The position numbers were made by a program, and so were the translations under genes. Below are positions 15,980 to 24,411 of a stretch of 64,000 nucleotides of DNA, piece after piece. The notes under the pieces were generated by a model. The model saw only the letters and a list, made by a program, of their open reading frames with translations. It did not search any database and had not been told where the DNA came from. Source of the DNA: Mesorhizobium sp. (GTDB lineage: Bacteria; Pseudomonadota; Alphaproteobacteria; Rhizobiales; Rhizobiaceae); the NCBI RefSeq assembly GCF_004963255.1, contig NZ_SUGA01000001.1, positions 496,001-560,000 on the forward strand, given 5' to 3'. Position 1 is the stretch's first letter. Each line of letters starts with the position of its first letter.

Positions 15980-16885
15980 GCCGCCACAGCGGATAAGGAA
16001 GACCGTGCCGTCCCAAATGCCGAAAGGCATTTCGCCATCGACCAAGACGTCCATGCAAAATGAATGGGCAAGACGGTTGATATCGCGGGAATCGATGTCC
16101 GGCGACGCCCGATAGGAATAGTTGAGGATTGCCGCCATTCCTCCTGGCCGCAGCACGCGTGCGATCTCGCCGAAATGCCGCTCGGCAACACCGGCAAGCA
16201 CCAGGTACGGAAAACTGTCGAGAGCCAGCACGCCGTCGAAGCTTTGATCGGCAAAGTCACCGAGATCGAGGCCCGAGGTCAGGCGGAATTCCACATTGGC
16301 GACACCGGCGCATCGCCGGCGCGCGATGGCGATCATCCGGGGCGAGATATCGATGCCGACGATACGTCCCGCCATGGCGCCAAGCGCATGTTCGAGGCGG
16401 CCGATGCCGCAGCCGATGTCCAATATGCGGTTGCGGGTGGCGAGCATGCCTTGCCGTTCCAGCCACAGGGCAATCTCGCCGGTTGTGGCCGAGAGCCTGT
16501 CCTCATCGCCCAGCGACGACAGCTGCACGCTGGCGGCCGGAGATATGGCGGCGGCCCGATCAAATCCGCCGGCCAGCCGCTCGACGGTCATGGCGGCCGT
16601 TTCGCCGTTGGCAGGGTCATGCGACACGCAGGCGGCGACCCTGCGGACGGCGTCGAAGGCGTCGGCCTTGTCACGCAGCATCGTGGCGATGCCTTCCAGC
16701 CAGCATCGCCGGGGGACATGGCTCGGGCGCATGTCCAGGGCGACATCTGCCAGTTGCGCCGCGCTGGTCGTCTTGTCGACAGAGACGGCCAGTCTGGCCA
16801 GTGCGTTGTCGACCGAAAGGCCGTCCGCCATGTAGTCCTCCAGCAGGCGCCTGGCGATCGCGCCGGTTTGCCTCGCGGGGGTCAC
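15971..16885 (-). CDS. class I SAM-dependent methyltransferase
   Basis: A 304-residue protein with a long helical N-terminal extension (about 1-120) followed by a Rossmann methyltransferase domain: motif I ILDIGCGIGRLEHAL, then GIDISPRMI and a motif IV-like DGVLALDSFPYL. The start is taken as GTG 16885, which overlaps the upstream stop in a GTGA arrangement. It is the last gene of the minus-strand operon that begins with inositol-3-phosphate synthase. It may methylate a sugar or lipid intermediate of the cluster (inference). Confidence 0.85.
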   Translation of the reverse strand: MTPARQTGAIARRLLEDYMADGLSVDNALARLAVSVDKTTSAAQLADVALDMRPSHVPRRCWLEGIATMLRDKADAFDAVRRVAACVSHDPANGETAAMTVERLAGGFDRAAAISPAASVQLSSLGDEDRLSATTGEIALWLERQGMLATRNRILDIGCGIGRLEHALGAMAGRIVGIDISPRMIAIARRRCAGVANVEFRLTSGLDLGDFADQSFDGVLALDSFPYLVLAGVAERHFGEIARVLRPGGMAAILNYSYRASPDIDSRDINRLAHSFCMDVLVDGEMPFGIWDGTVFLIRCGGGT

Positions 16886-17874
16886 GGCGGCGCGCCCCGC
16901 GTCCACACCTTTTGCGATGTCCAGCGGTCGTTCGCGCCCCAGCCATATTTGTAGCCTTCACGGCCGCGCAGGAAATCGAACTCGCGCGCGCCTTCATTGG
17001 CGGCTTCCGCGATGGCATGGCCGATCAGGATCGCGCCGGGGCTTTCCTCGGCATAGGCTGGATCGAAACCGCCGAGATAGGCATAGGCCCGGTCGCGGTG
17101 ATGAAATCCGTAATAGGCGCCGACGACGGCATCGCCGATCTCGATCGTCAGGCATCGCGCCAGGCCGTTATCGGCAAGCCGCGGCAGGGCCCTGCGGTGG
17201 AATTCCACAGCCGCGGCGGACAGCACGCCCCCGCCATGACCCGCCCAGCGCGCGCCATGCAGCCGGGTCAGCCTGTCGAGAAATATCTGCGGATCGGACT
17301 CGCCGCGGCTGACGACAACGGCCCCCCTTCGCCGGGCAGCTCGCTCGGCGCGGCGCAACTGACGCCTTCGTCTCGCCGGAACCGAGTAGGCCAGGGTTCG
17401 ATCGCCATCGAGCGGCAGCACGGGACAGGCGGCGTGCGCCATCGAACGGCACTCTTGCGCATTCGGCAGCTCAAGGCCCAGCGACACGGCATCAGCCGGG
17501 AGGTCGGGCAGGATCCATTGCGACCATTCGAGCGAGAGCACCGCGCCGGCAATGGCAGCGCCAGCCTTCGCCGCCAGTTCCGGCACGCACAAGATGTCGA
17601 GGTAGTCGCTTAGAGAAATGCCGATGGGCAGCAGGCGCTGACCGCGATCATGCCTTTCGACATAGAGCGGTGCCAGGCCAGTGAGGGCGTCTCCACTCCA
17701 CACTGCAATGGCCGCAAGGTCGCCGGGCGCGAATGTCCGCCACCACGGAATGAGCCAGGCAGGAGACTGGAACGGCGTGGCCGAGATGCTCCGCCGCCAG
17801 AGCCGCCACCAATGCGGCTCCAGGTCCTCGAATGCCCTCGCGTCACGAATGATCTCGGTGCACAGACCGCCCAT
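16882..17874 (-). CDS. FemAB/GNAT-like acyl- or aminoacyl-transferase
   Basis: A 330-residue protein of the BioF2-like GNAT fold found in CelD/FemAB-type polysaccharide genes. Visible features are the N-terminal segment SPAWLIPWWRTFAPGD, a central Arg-rich stretch, and the C-terminal GAYYGFHHRDRAYAYLGGFDP with EFDFLRGREGYKYGWG. Family members often decorate exopolysaccharides or cell-envelope glycans. The ATG shares one base with the stop of the upstream glycosyltransferase (TGATG), so the genes are coupled. Substrate unknown. Confidence 0.85.
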   Translation of the reverse strand: MGGLCTEIIRDARAFEDLEPHWWRLWRRSISATPFQSPAWLIPWWRTFAPGDLAAIAVWSGDALTGLAPLYVERHDRGQRLLPIGISLSDYLDILCVPELAAKAGAAIAGAVLSLEWSQWILPDLPADAVSLGLELPNAQECRSMAHAACPVLPLDGDRTLAYSVPARRRRQLRRAERAARRRGAVVVSRGESDPQIFLDRLTRLHGARWAGHGGGVLSAAAVEFHRRALPRLADNGLARCLTIEIGDAVVGAYYGFHHRDRAYAYLGGFDPAYAEESPGAILIGHAIAEAANEGAREFDFLRGREGYKYGWGANDRWTSQKVWTRGAPP

Positions 17875-18935
17875 CAGCCGGTTCCCAGCAAGGCGCGACG
17901 GGTGCCAAGCTTCGCCAGCGCTTCGTAAGCATCCATGTAGGATGTGACCATACGTTCGAGCGAGAAGCGGCGGCGCGCCTCGGCCTGGCATGCCTCGTGG
18001 TCCAGGGCTCCGGAAGCGATAATGGCCTTCGCCATCTCCTCGACGTCATTGACCAGGAAACCGGTCCTGCCGTTCTGGACGACATCGGGAAGGGCGCCGT
18101 TCGGGAACGCGACGACAGGCGTGCCGCAGGCCAGCGCCTCCATCGCGACAAGTGAGCTTGTTTCGGGGGCAAGGCTGGGAATGACCAGGCAGCGTGCGGT
18201 GTTGAGCAGCCGCCGCTTGGCACAGAAGCCGAGTGGCCCGAGGAAGCGCCGCTGGCGGTCGAGCCGGGGGCGAACCTCGTCGGCGAAATAGCGCAGATGG
18301 GTCTCATAGGGATAGACCTGGCCGGCGATCGCTAAGGACACGCCGGCGCGCTTGGCTGCCTCCAGCGCGAGATGGATGCCCTTTTCGGGACAGATGCGGC
18401 TGAGCACCAGCGCGAAATTGCGCCGCGACCGAAGTTCGTTCAGCGCATCGACATCGACGCCGTTCGGGATAGGTCCTGCAAGTCTCGATCCCGCCGACGC
18501 CGTCCTGTGCTGCGCCTGCGAGACCGCATGCAGCCACAAGTCCTCGCGTGACGGCGCCAGCACCTCGGGCGGGTACCAGCCGAGCGGCAGGTGCAATGTC
18601 ACCAGGGTGGGACCGTCGTCAGGCAGATAGGCATCGAAGTCAATCCCGTGGAGGTGAACGACGTCGATCGGCCAGCGCGCGCGGGCGGCTGCTATCGCGT
18701 CGCGCTGCGCTTGATGAGCACGATCCTTCGCCGCCTCATCGAGCACACCCGCCTCGGCTGGTGTTTCCACCAGGACGCCGGCCGTGCTTGAGCCGCGGCA
18801 GGCGACGACAACCGAACGGTGGCCTTTCTCGACCAGCGCACGATCCAGCGCCGACAGCACCTGCTCGGCCCCGCCGACCGCATCCGGCCCGACGGGCGCG
18901 AGAGGGTAGGCGACGTTGAGGACAGTCAGTGTCAT
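17874..18935 (-). CDS. family 4 glycosyltransferase
   Basis: A 353-residue GT-B enzyme. The N-terminal part has VGGAEQVLSALDRALVEKGH (acceptor side). The C-terminal part has the nucleotide-sugar-binding segments LSRICPEKGIHLALEAAK and SLVAMEALACGTPVVAF, with the E-x7-E-type motif formed by the ETSSLVAMEAL stretch. It probably transfers a hexose or related sugar in the cytosol. Its gene starts 15 bases after the glycosidase-like gene in the same operon. Donor and acceptor are unknown. Confidence 0.9.
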   Translation of the reverse strand: MTLTVLNVAYPLAPVGPDAVGGAEQVLSALDRALVEKGHRSVVVACRGSSTAGVLVETPAEAGVLDEAAKDRAHQAQRDAIAAARARWPIDVVHLHGIDFDAYLPDDGPTLVTLHLPLGWYPPEVLAPSREDLWLHAVSQAQHRTASAGSRLAGPIPNGVDVDALNELRSRRNFALVLSRICPEKGIHLALEAAKRAGVSLAIAGQVYPYETHLRYFADEVRPRLDRQRRFLGPLGFCAKRRLLNTARCLVIPSLAPETSSLVAMEALACGTPVVAFPNGALPDVVQNGRTGFLVNDVEEMAKAIIASGALDHEACQAEARRRFSLERMVTSYMDAYEALAKLGTRRALLGTG

Positions 18936-18950
18936 CGTTGATCTGGGGCT

Positions 18951-19886
18951 TCACCATGCCGCCGACACGCGCTGCGTCGTCGCCATGTTGTCGCCGATCG
19001 CCGGAGCGTAGCGTCGGATCATCGCCGCGCAGAACTCGGCGAATTCCTCGGGTATCTGGGGTGGGCTTGTGTGATGAGGTTGAAGACCGCGATGCTCCGG
19101 CGTGAAGCAGAAGGTGACGGTGACGTTGAAGTCGGCCAGCGCTTCCATCTGGCGGTCGAACCAGTCCAGCGCATTCGGCCGAAAACTGTCGGCCCAGGAC
19201 AGGCCGGTGCGCAGGTGGGTGACACCCAGACGTTCCATCCAGGCAACAGCGTCGTCCAGCCGAGGGTCCTCGTAATGGAACCACTGCACCAGGCCCATTT
19301 GCGGGGTGTGGCGCACGAATTCCTCGAGCGCCGGCTTGGGCGTGCCGTCCTCGCGAAGCAGGCCCATGTAGAAGTGCCTGTAATAGGACGAGCCCTCCGC
19401 CTCCCGATGGCGCGTCGTCGCTTCCCAGGAGCGCGGCAGATCATAGAGGCTGTACCACTGAACGCGCGGCGCAAGTCCGAGCAAAAGCTCCGCCGTCCGG
19501 CGCAAGCCCCAGACTTGCACCTCCTCGGCGCCGAAGGTCGACACACCGACCTCGCTGACCCAAACTGGAATGTCGGCGACCGTCGCGATCTCTCCGAGCT
19601 TGTGGGGCCACTCGTGGATTTGCCAGAGGTTCCAGTCGAGCGGGAAGCCATGCACGGCGACCGCGTCGACATGGTCGAGCACGCCGAACTCCTTCATGCG
19701 CGTCATGAACCCGGCATCGATCGGCGAAATGCCGCCCAGCACCTTTGTGATGGCAGGATTTTCCCGGCCGATCGCGTCAGCCGCCAGGGTCGCCATTGCG
19801 GCAAAACGGCTCCAGTCGGGGTCGAGCTCCGGATCCCAGTGCGATTTGTTGTTGGGCTCGTTCCAGATCATGGCGGCTTCAATCAT
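18951..19886 (-). CDS. clan GH-A glycosidase-like protein, circularly permuted order
   Basis: A 311-residue protein. The NEP motif expected in mid-barrel sits at the extreme N-terminus (IWNEPNN, Glu10 as probable acid/base). The probable nucleophile is Glu112 in VWVSEVG. A normal barrel C-terminal segment, GLLREDGTPKPALEEF, occurs at 175-190, and only afterwards come segments that look like barrel strands 1-3: LGVTHLRTGLSW (220-231), FNVTVTFCF (253-261) and FCAAMIRRYAP (285-295). This is the order of a circular permutation. AAGGAGA precedes ATG 19886, which overlaps the upstream methyltransferase by 8 bases. No signal peptide is present, so it should act in the cytosol. Nearest named relatives are GH39/GH5-like proteins; substrate unknown. 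Confidence 0.8.
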   Translation of the reverse strand: MIEAAMIWNEPNNKSHWDPELDPDWSRFAAMATLAADAIGRENPAITKVLGGISPIDAGFMTRMKEFGVLDHVDAVAVHGFPLDWNLWQIHEWPHKLGEIATVADIPVWVSEVGVSTFGAEEVQVWGLRRTAELLLGLAPRVQWYSLYDLPRSWEATTRHREAEGSSYYRHFYMGLLREDGTPKPALEEFVRHTPQMGLVQWFHYEDPRLDDAVAWMERLGVTHLRTGLSWADSFRPNALDWFDRQMEALADFNVTVTFCFTPEHRGLQPHHTSPPQIPEEFAEFCAAMIRRYAPAIGDNMATTQRVSAAW

Positions 19887-20640
19887 GGGTCTCTCCTTTC
19901 GAAGGATAGACGGCGGCGCTGCCGGCCGGTTCGCCGGACGCGCGGCAGAAATAGACCTCGTCTTCCGGGTGGAGCAGGATCTCGAAACCGGCGCTGCGCA
20001 GCATCGCTTCGGTGCAGGCGCGGTTCGGAATCCACCAGTTGGTCGGGTCGTCGGCATAGCGATGCTCGATGAAGTGCAGCTTCGGAAACTCCGGCTGATC
20101 GAAGAGGTCGCGTGTCCAGAAATGGTAGTTCTGTTCGAGCGGCAGGACTTCGTTGCTGCCCCGCTGCATCGACTGGAAGATCATCAGGTCGCTCGCGACA
20201 TGCGCGCGGATCAGGTCGAGCGCCAGCAACGGATGGCGCAGGTGGTAAAGCACGCCCATGAACAGCACGATGTCAAACTGCTCGCCGAGCGAGGCGACGT
20301 CGTAGACCGACAATTCCCTGAACTCGATCTCGCAGTCGGCGATCTCGGCGGCAAAACGCGCCTGGGCGAGATAGGCTTGGTCGAAGTCTATCCCAAGCAC
20401 GCGATCGGCGCCGCGTTTCTTCATTTCGATCGAATAGAAGCCGGCGTTGCAGCCGATATCGAGCACCGACTTGCCCGAGAGGTCAGTCGGAATGGCATCC
20501 GCGAATTTGCGCCATTTGATCAGCGGGTAGTTGCCGAGGAAATGATCGGGAGCAGTCTCCACGCCCGCGAGCTCCATATTGTGGAACCACGGCCCCAGTG
20601 CGTCGATGCGGCGGCGTATTTCCGTGCTGGAATGCAGCAT
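19879..20640 (-). CDS. methyltransferase, TIGR04290-like
   Basis: A 253-residue SAM-dependent methyltransferase with motif I SVLDIGCNAGFYSIEMK, motif II GIDFDQAYL and the segment FDIVLFMGVLYHLRHP. The pattern matches the TIGR04290 group (from memory), whose members sit in glycosyltransferase/radical-SAM clusters like this one. AAGGAG lies before ATG 20640, just after the nucleotidyltransferase stop. It probably methylates a sugar or glycan end (inference). Confidence 0.87.
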   Translation of the reverse strand: MLHSSTEIRRRIDALGPWFHNMELAGVETAPDHFLGNYPLIKWRKFADAIPTDLSGKSVLDIGCNAGFYSIEMKKRGADRVLGIDFDQAYLAQARFAAEIADCEIEFRELSVYDVASLGEQFDIVLFMGVLYHLRHPLLALDLIRAHVASDLMIFQSMQRGSNEVLPLEQNYHFWTRDLFDQPEFPKLHFIEHRYADDPTNWWIPNRACTEAMLRSAGFEILLHPEDEVYFCRASGEPAGSAAVYPSKGETHD

Positions 20641-20642
20641 GG

Positions 20643-21446
20643 CTAAGCTCCTTCGCCTGGAACGGTTGGCACTGCCGGACGGTCCTGTGATGCGAATGTC
20701 GGCAGGGTCCCATCGTCGACGGTATCGTTGCTTTCGAGCAGCCTGAGCGCCGTGCGATAGCCGTTGAAGGTACCGACATCGACATAGGCCGTCCCCGCCT
20801 TGACGCCGTAAGCTTCGCCTCCGTCGGCGAGATAAGCGTTGACCAGCGTGCCGAAATACTCGTCGACGCCGTCGCGCTGTCGCCACAGGGAGGCCAGTTG
20901 ATGGAAGACACGGCCCGGCATCTTGAAGGCGCCCCAGACCCAGTTTGTCGCGGCGTCAGCTTGCTTGACCTGGATCTGCTCGACCCGCCCGTTGCCATCG
21001 AGGACGACGGCGTCGAACAGTTCCGGACGATCGACCGGGAACATCAGGAAGGACAGCCGGTCGTCCGCCAGACGGCAGAAGCCGTCTTCAGGGAACCAGA
21101 TCGTGTCCGGCAGGCCGATCAGGACCGTTTCGTCCGGCGTCACGAGCGGCGCGGCGCGGAAGATCGCGTCGCAAAGGCCAACCGGAGACGGCTGCGCCAC
21201 GAAGATCGCCGCGGCGTCCCCATAGCCGGCGGCGTAATATTCGAGGATGTCCGACTTGCCGGAACCGATGATGAAGCAGATGCGATCGACGCCGTTGCGC
21301 ACCATGCGCCGCACCAGATACTCGCTCACCGCGCAAGGGCGTTCGGTCTGGCCGTCCAGGCGGCTGCCGACCGGCAGCAACTCCTTGGAAAAACCCAGCG
21401 GCTGAATGCGGCTGCCGCGGCCGGCGGCAGGCACGATGCCAAACAT
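20643..21446 (-). CDS. sugar-phosphate nucleotidyltransferase
   Basis: A 267-residue enzyme of the glucose-1-phosphate thymidylyl/uridylyl/cytidylyltransferase superfamily. The N-terminal nucleotide-binding motif is PAAGRGSRIQPLGFSKELLP; downstream come GLPDTIW and the C-terminal GTAYVDVGTFNGYRTAL. It should activate a sugar 1-phosphate to an NDP-sugar for the glycosyltransferases of the cluster. Its ATG shares one base with the upstream stop (TGATG). Which nucleotide and sugar it uses cannot be read from the sequence. Confidence 0.9.
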   Translation of the reverse strand: MFGIVPAAGRGSRIQPLGFSKELLPVGSRLDGQTERPCAVSEYLVRRMVRNGVDRICFIIGSGKSDILEYYAAGYGDAAAIFVAQPSPVGLCDAIFRAAPLVTPDETVLIGLPDTIWFPEDGFCRLADDRLSFLMFPVDRPELFDAVVLDGNGRVEQIQVKQADAATNWVWGAFKMPGRVFHQLASLWRQRDGVDEYFGTLVNAYLADGGEAYGVKAGTAYVDVGTFNGYRTALRLLESNDTVDDGTLPTFASQDRPAVPTVPGEGA

Positions 21447-22546
21447 CAGACAGCTTCCTCCATTGTGCCCTTCGACATGGACGAAAAAGCGTCGTTCAGG
21501 ATGCGGTCGAGTTCGGCGGCGCGATGCGCGGACGTATGCTCGTCGAGAACGCGCTCCCGGGCGCGGCGGCCGAGAGTCGCGATCTCGTTCTCCGACAGGT
21601 CAAGCGCGGCAACGACGTCGCCGGTGCTGTGCGCCAACAGAATCTCGCTGGCGGGCGTGAAGAAGCTGTCGAGGCCGGCCCAGTCGTCGGAGATGATCGC
21701 GGCGCCGCACGCCGCCGCCTCGAACAGACGGCCTGACGGGCACCAGCCCTGTCGCGCCATTGCCTCGCGGGTGACATTCAGCGTCAGGCGCGAGGAGGAA
21801 AAGAAGGCCGGGTGGTCGGCGGGCGGCAGGTGCCTGACGAAATAGATGTTGCTGCTCCAGGGGAAGTCCTGCGGGTACTGCGCCCCGCCGATGACGAAAC
21901 GGCGGTTCGGCAGTCGGGCCGCTGGAGCGACGAGCAGCCTTTCCACGGCCGCCTGCCGGTCCTCGGCATAGGTGCCGAGATAGGACAGGTCGCCGGCGAA
22001 CTCCGACCTTGGCTGCGCCGGCCGGTGCCGGTTGGGGTCGACATGGCCGTAAAGCGGCAGGACATGACGTGCGCCAAGAAGGCTCTTCAGTGTGTCGATC
22101 GCCGGCCCTCCGGTATAGCTCAGGACCAGATCGAAATCGCGCAATCCCTTCGGCTCGAAATAGGCCGGGTAATCACCTCGCTCGATGCCCGACAGCGTCA
22201 CCGGCGTGTCGAGATCGTAAAACACCTTCAGGCCGCGGCAGCTGTCATTCGCGATCCGCGAGGCCTCGACGGCATCGGGACAATAGGAGGTGACGATGAC
22301 GACGTCGGCTTCCCGTATCGCAGCCTCGGCGTCTTGGCGAATGTTCTCCCAGTCTGCGTAGAGAACGATATTCCCGCCATTGAGCCGATCGATATCCCTG
22401 GCGCCCGCATAGTAGGGCGTATCGCGCTCGAAGAAGCTGATCGACCAGCCAAGCGGCGCCAGAGCGCCGATCAGCCCGCGCCAGAGCGTGGCGTGTCCGT
22501 TGCCCCATGACGACGTGACGGTGAGGCCGAAAATAACCATGCGCAT
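21446..22546 (-). CDS. CgeB-like glycosyltransferase
   Basis: A 366-residue GT-B type protein of the CgeB/DUF3880-like group. The N-terminal signature is SSWGNGHATLWRGLIGAL, the middle has DLSYLGTYAEDRQ, and the C-terminal donor site has GRLFEAAACGAAIISDDWAG. It is clearly related to the enzyme at 27483-28592 (shared WGNGHAT, LGTYxxDRQ and LFEAAACG blocks). It lies 15 bases after the phosphatase gene. Donor and acceptor unknown. Confidence 0.87.
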   Translation of the reverse strand: MRMVIFGLTVTSSWGNGHATLWRGLIGALAPLGWSISFFERDTPYYAGARDIDRLNGGNIVLYADWENIRQDAEAAIREADVVIVTSYCPDAVEASRIANDSCRGLKVFYDLDTPVTLSGIERGDYPAYFEPKGLRDFDLVLSYTGGPAIDTLKSLLGARHVLPLYGHVDPNRHRPAQPRSEFAGDLSYLGTYAEDRQAAVERLLVAPAARLPNRRFVIGGAQYPQDFPWSSNIYFVRHLPPADHPAFFSSSRLTLNVTREAMARQGWCPSGRLFEAAACGAAIISDDWAGLDSFFTPASEILLAHSTGDVVAALDLSENEIATLGRRARERVLDEHTSAHRAAELDRILNDAFSSMSKGTMEEAV

Positions 22547-22561
22547 CGGTTGCCGCTCCCG

Positions 22562-23158
22562 TCAGGCGATTTCATTCAAACGGACCAGCTTGGACCCCCA
22601 GTCGCCGTGGACGACCGTTGTGATGGAGGCCGGCGCGATGTCGAAGCGGAAGCAATCGCCGAGCGGCAGGCCGAGGATCGCGCAGACGGCCGCCTTGATG
22701 ACATCGGCATGGCTGACAAGCGCGATACACTGGCCTTGTCCATTCTCGCGCAGCGCGTCCATCAGGCCGATCATCCTGTGCTGCACGTCGAGCATGGTCT
22801 CGCCGCTCGGCGTGCAGGCGCTCTGGCGCTGGTCGTTCCAGAACCGCCAGCTTGCGTCGCCGTTCAGTTCTTCGAAGGTCTTGCCGGTCCATTCGCCGAA
22901 GTCGATCTCGTCGAGTTCCTTGCAGATCGCGATCTTCTCAATCTCGCAAGCGATGGCGATCGGCTTCGCTGTTTCCAGCGTGCGTTCGCGCGGACTGCTC
23001 AAGATCGCGGCGAGCGGCTCCCGCGCCATCCGCCGTGCGAGATGCAGCGCTTGCGCCTGGCCGGCTTCGCCCAGGCGAACGCCCTCGAGCCGCCCGGCCA
23101 GGTACGAGCCGACATGATCATGCGCCGCGTGGCGGATGAGAAAGAAGGTGGTGGTCAT
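22562..23158 (-). CDS. histidine phosphatase family protein
   Basis: A 198-residue phosphoglycerate-mutase-like phosphatase. The RHA motif is in [11 protein letters not shown], where the usual RHG reads RHA; other conserved parts are [27 protein letters not shown] and [11 protein letters not shown]. The ATG overlaps the stop of the inositol-phosphate synthase gene (ATGA). In this place it may hydrolyse myo-inositol 1-phosphate or a sugar phosphate (inference from coupling). Confidence 0.88.
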   Translation of the reverse strand: MTTTFFLIRHAAHDHVGSYLAGRLEGVRLGEAGQAQALHLARRMAREPLAAILSSPRERTLETAKPIAIACEIEKIAICKELDEIDFGEWTGKTFEELNGDASWRFWNDQRQSACTPSGETMLDVQHRMIGLMDALRENGQGQCIALVSHADVIKAAVCAILGLPLGDCFRFDIAPASITTVVHGDWGSKLVRLNEIA

Positions 23159-24258
23159 TCGGCGGCGTCCAGCATCGGCTCGTCATTGCCGGCGATGAAG
23201 GCGAGCGTGCGCAGGCGCGCCTCTGCGTCGGTGAACTGCTCTGGGGGCGACTTCATGAAGTAGCTGCTCGGGCCGGTGAGTGCGCCGGCAATACCGCGGT
23301 CAAGCGCAAGCTTCGCGCAGCGGACGGCGTCGATGACGACGCCTGCCGAATTGGGCGAATCCCAAACCTCCAGCTTGAGCTCGGCATTGAGCGGCACGCC
23401 GCCGAAGGTGGTGCCCTCGACCCGGATATAGGCCCATTTTCGGTCGGTCAGCCACGGGACATGGTCGCTGGGTCCGACATGGATGTTCCCGGCTTCGAGC
23501 GGGACGTCGATCTGGCTGGTGACGGACTGCGTCTTCGAAATCTTCTTCGATTCCAGCCGCTCGCGCTCGAGCATGTTGAGGAAGTCGGTGTTGCCGCCGA
23601 AGTTGAGCTGGTAGGTGCGATCGATGCGCACGCCGCGCTCGCGGAACAGATTGGCGAGAAGCCGGTGCACGATGGTTGCGCCGACCTGGCTCTTGATGTC
23701 GTCGCCGACCAGGGGAAGGCCGCGCTCCTCGAAGCGTTGGCGCCATTCCGGCCGCGAAGCGATGAAGACAGGGATGCAATTGACGAAGGCGCAGCCAGCA
23801 TCGAGCGCGCATTCTGCATAGAAATGTGCAGCCGCTTCGGAGCCCACTGGAAGATAGCATATGAGCACCTCGGTCGCGCTCTCCCGGAGTCGAGCGATCA
23901 CGTCGGCAACCGGCTCGCCAGACTCCGGGATCTCGTCCCGGAGATACTTGCCGATACCGTCGAGCGTCGGGCCGCGCTCGACACGAACCCCGGTCGGAGC
24001 AACATCGGCGAAACGGAAGGTGTTGTTGGGCGCGGTGTAGATCGCTTCCGCCACATCGCGCCCAACCTTGTTTTCCGCAACATCGAAGGCGCAGACCACC
24101 TCGATATCGTCGACATGGTAGCCGCCGAGAATGGCATGCATCAGTCCGGGGATCGGCTCATTGCCGTTGGCGTGACGATAGTAGGAGAGACCTTGCACAA
24201 GCGATGATGCGCAATTGCCTACGCCGACGATGCCGATACGAACTTTCTTCGATGTCAC
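23155..24258 (-). CDS. ino1: inositol-3-phosphate synthase
   Basis: A 367-residue NAD-dependent enzyme of the myo-inositol-1-phosphate synthase family in its short actinobacterial-like form, converting glucose 6-phosphate to inositol 1(3)-phosphate. Visible are the Rossmann motif [16 protein letters not shown], the NAD/substrate region [33 protein letters not shown] with [12 protein letters not shown], and [22 protein letters not shown] 24258 is the best start, with AGAGG upstream. It heads a nine-gene minus-strand operon and has an EcfG-type promoter 42 bases before the start. An inositol-containing glycan or lipid is implied. Confidence 0.92.
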   Translation of the reverse strand: MTSKKVRIGIVGVGNCASSLVQGLSYYRHANGNEPIPGLMHAILGGYHVDDIEVVCAFDVAENKVGRDVAEAIYTAPNNTFRFADVAPTGVRVERGPTLDGIGKYLRDEIPESGEPVADVIARLRESATEVLICYLPVGSEAAAHFYAECALDAGCAFVNCIPVFIASRPEWRQRFEERGLPLVGDDIKSQVGATIVHRLLANLFRERGVRIDRTYQLNFGGNTDFLNMLERERLESKKISKTQSVTSQIDVPLEAGNIHVGPSDHVPWLTDRKWAYIRVEGTTFGGVPLNAELKLEVWDSPNSAGVVIDAVRCAKLALDRGIAGALTGPSSYFMKSPPEQFTDAEARLRTLAFIAGNDEPMLDAAE

Positions 24259-24300
24259 GAACCACGGCCTCTTTGGTTGGAGGTAAGTTCCTCGCCGCCG

Positions 24301-24325
24301 AACCGGGATCGGCCTCGAATGTTCC
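24301..24325 (-). promoter_or_regulatory. EcfG-type promoter of the ino1 operon
   Basis: GGAAC at 24325-24321, 18-base spacer, TT at 24302-24301. It is the only such site found ahead of the nine coupled genes ending at 15971. Confidence 0.65.
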
Positions 24326-24411
24326 TTCGCGCCGCGAAAAATTGCCGAGCCCGATTGCGGATCAAACAGGCGCCGCTTCGCGTTGGCGACCAGACAGCAG
24401 GCAGGAGCCGT

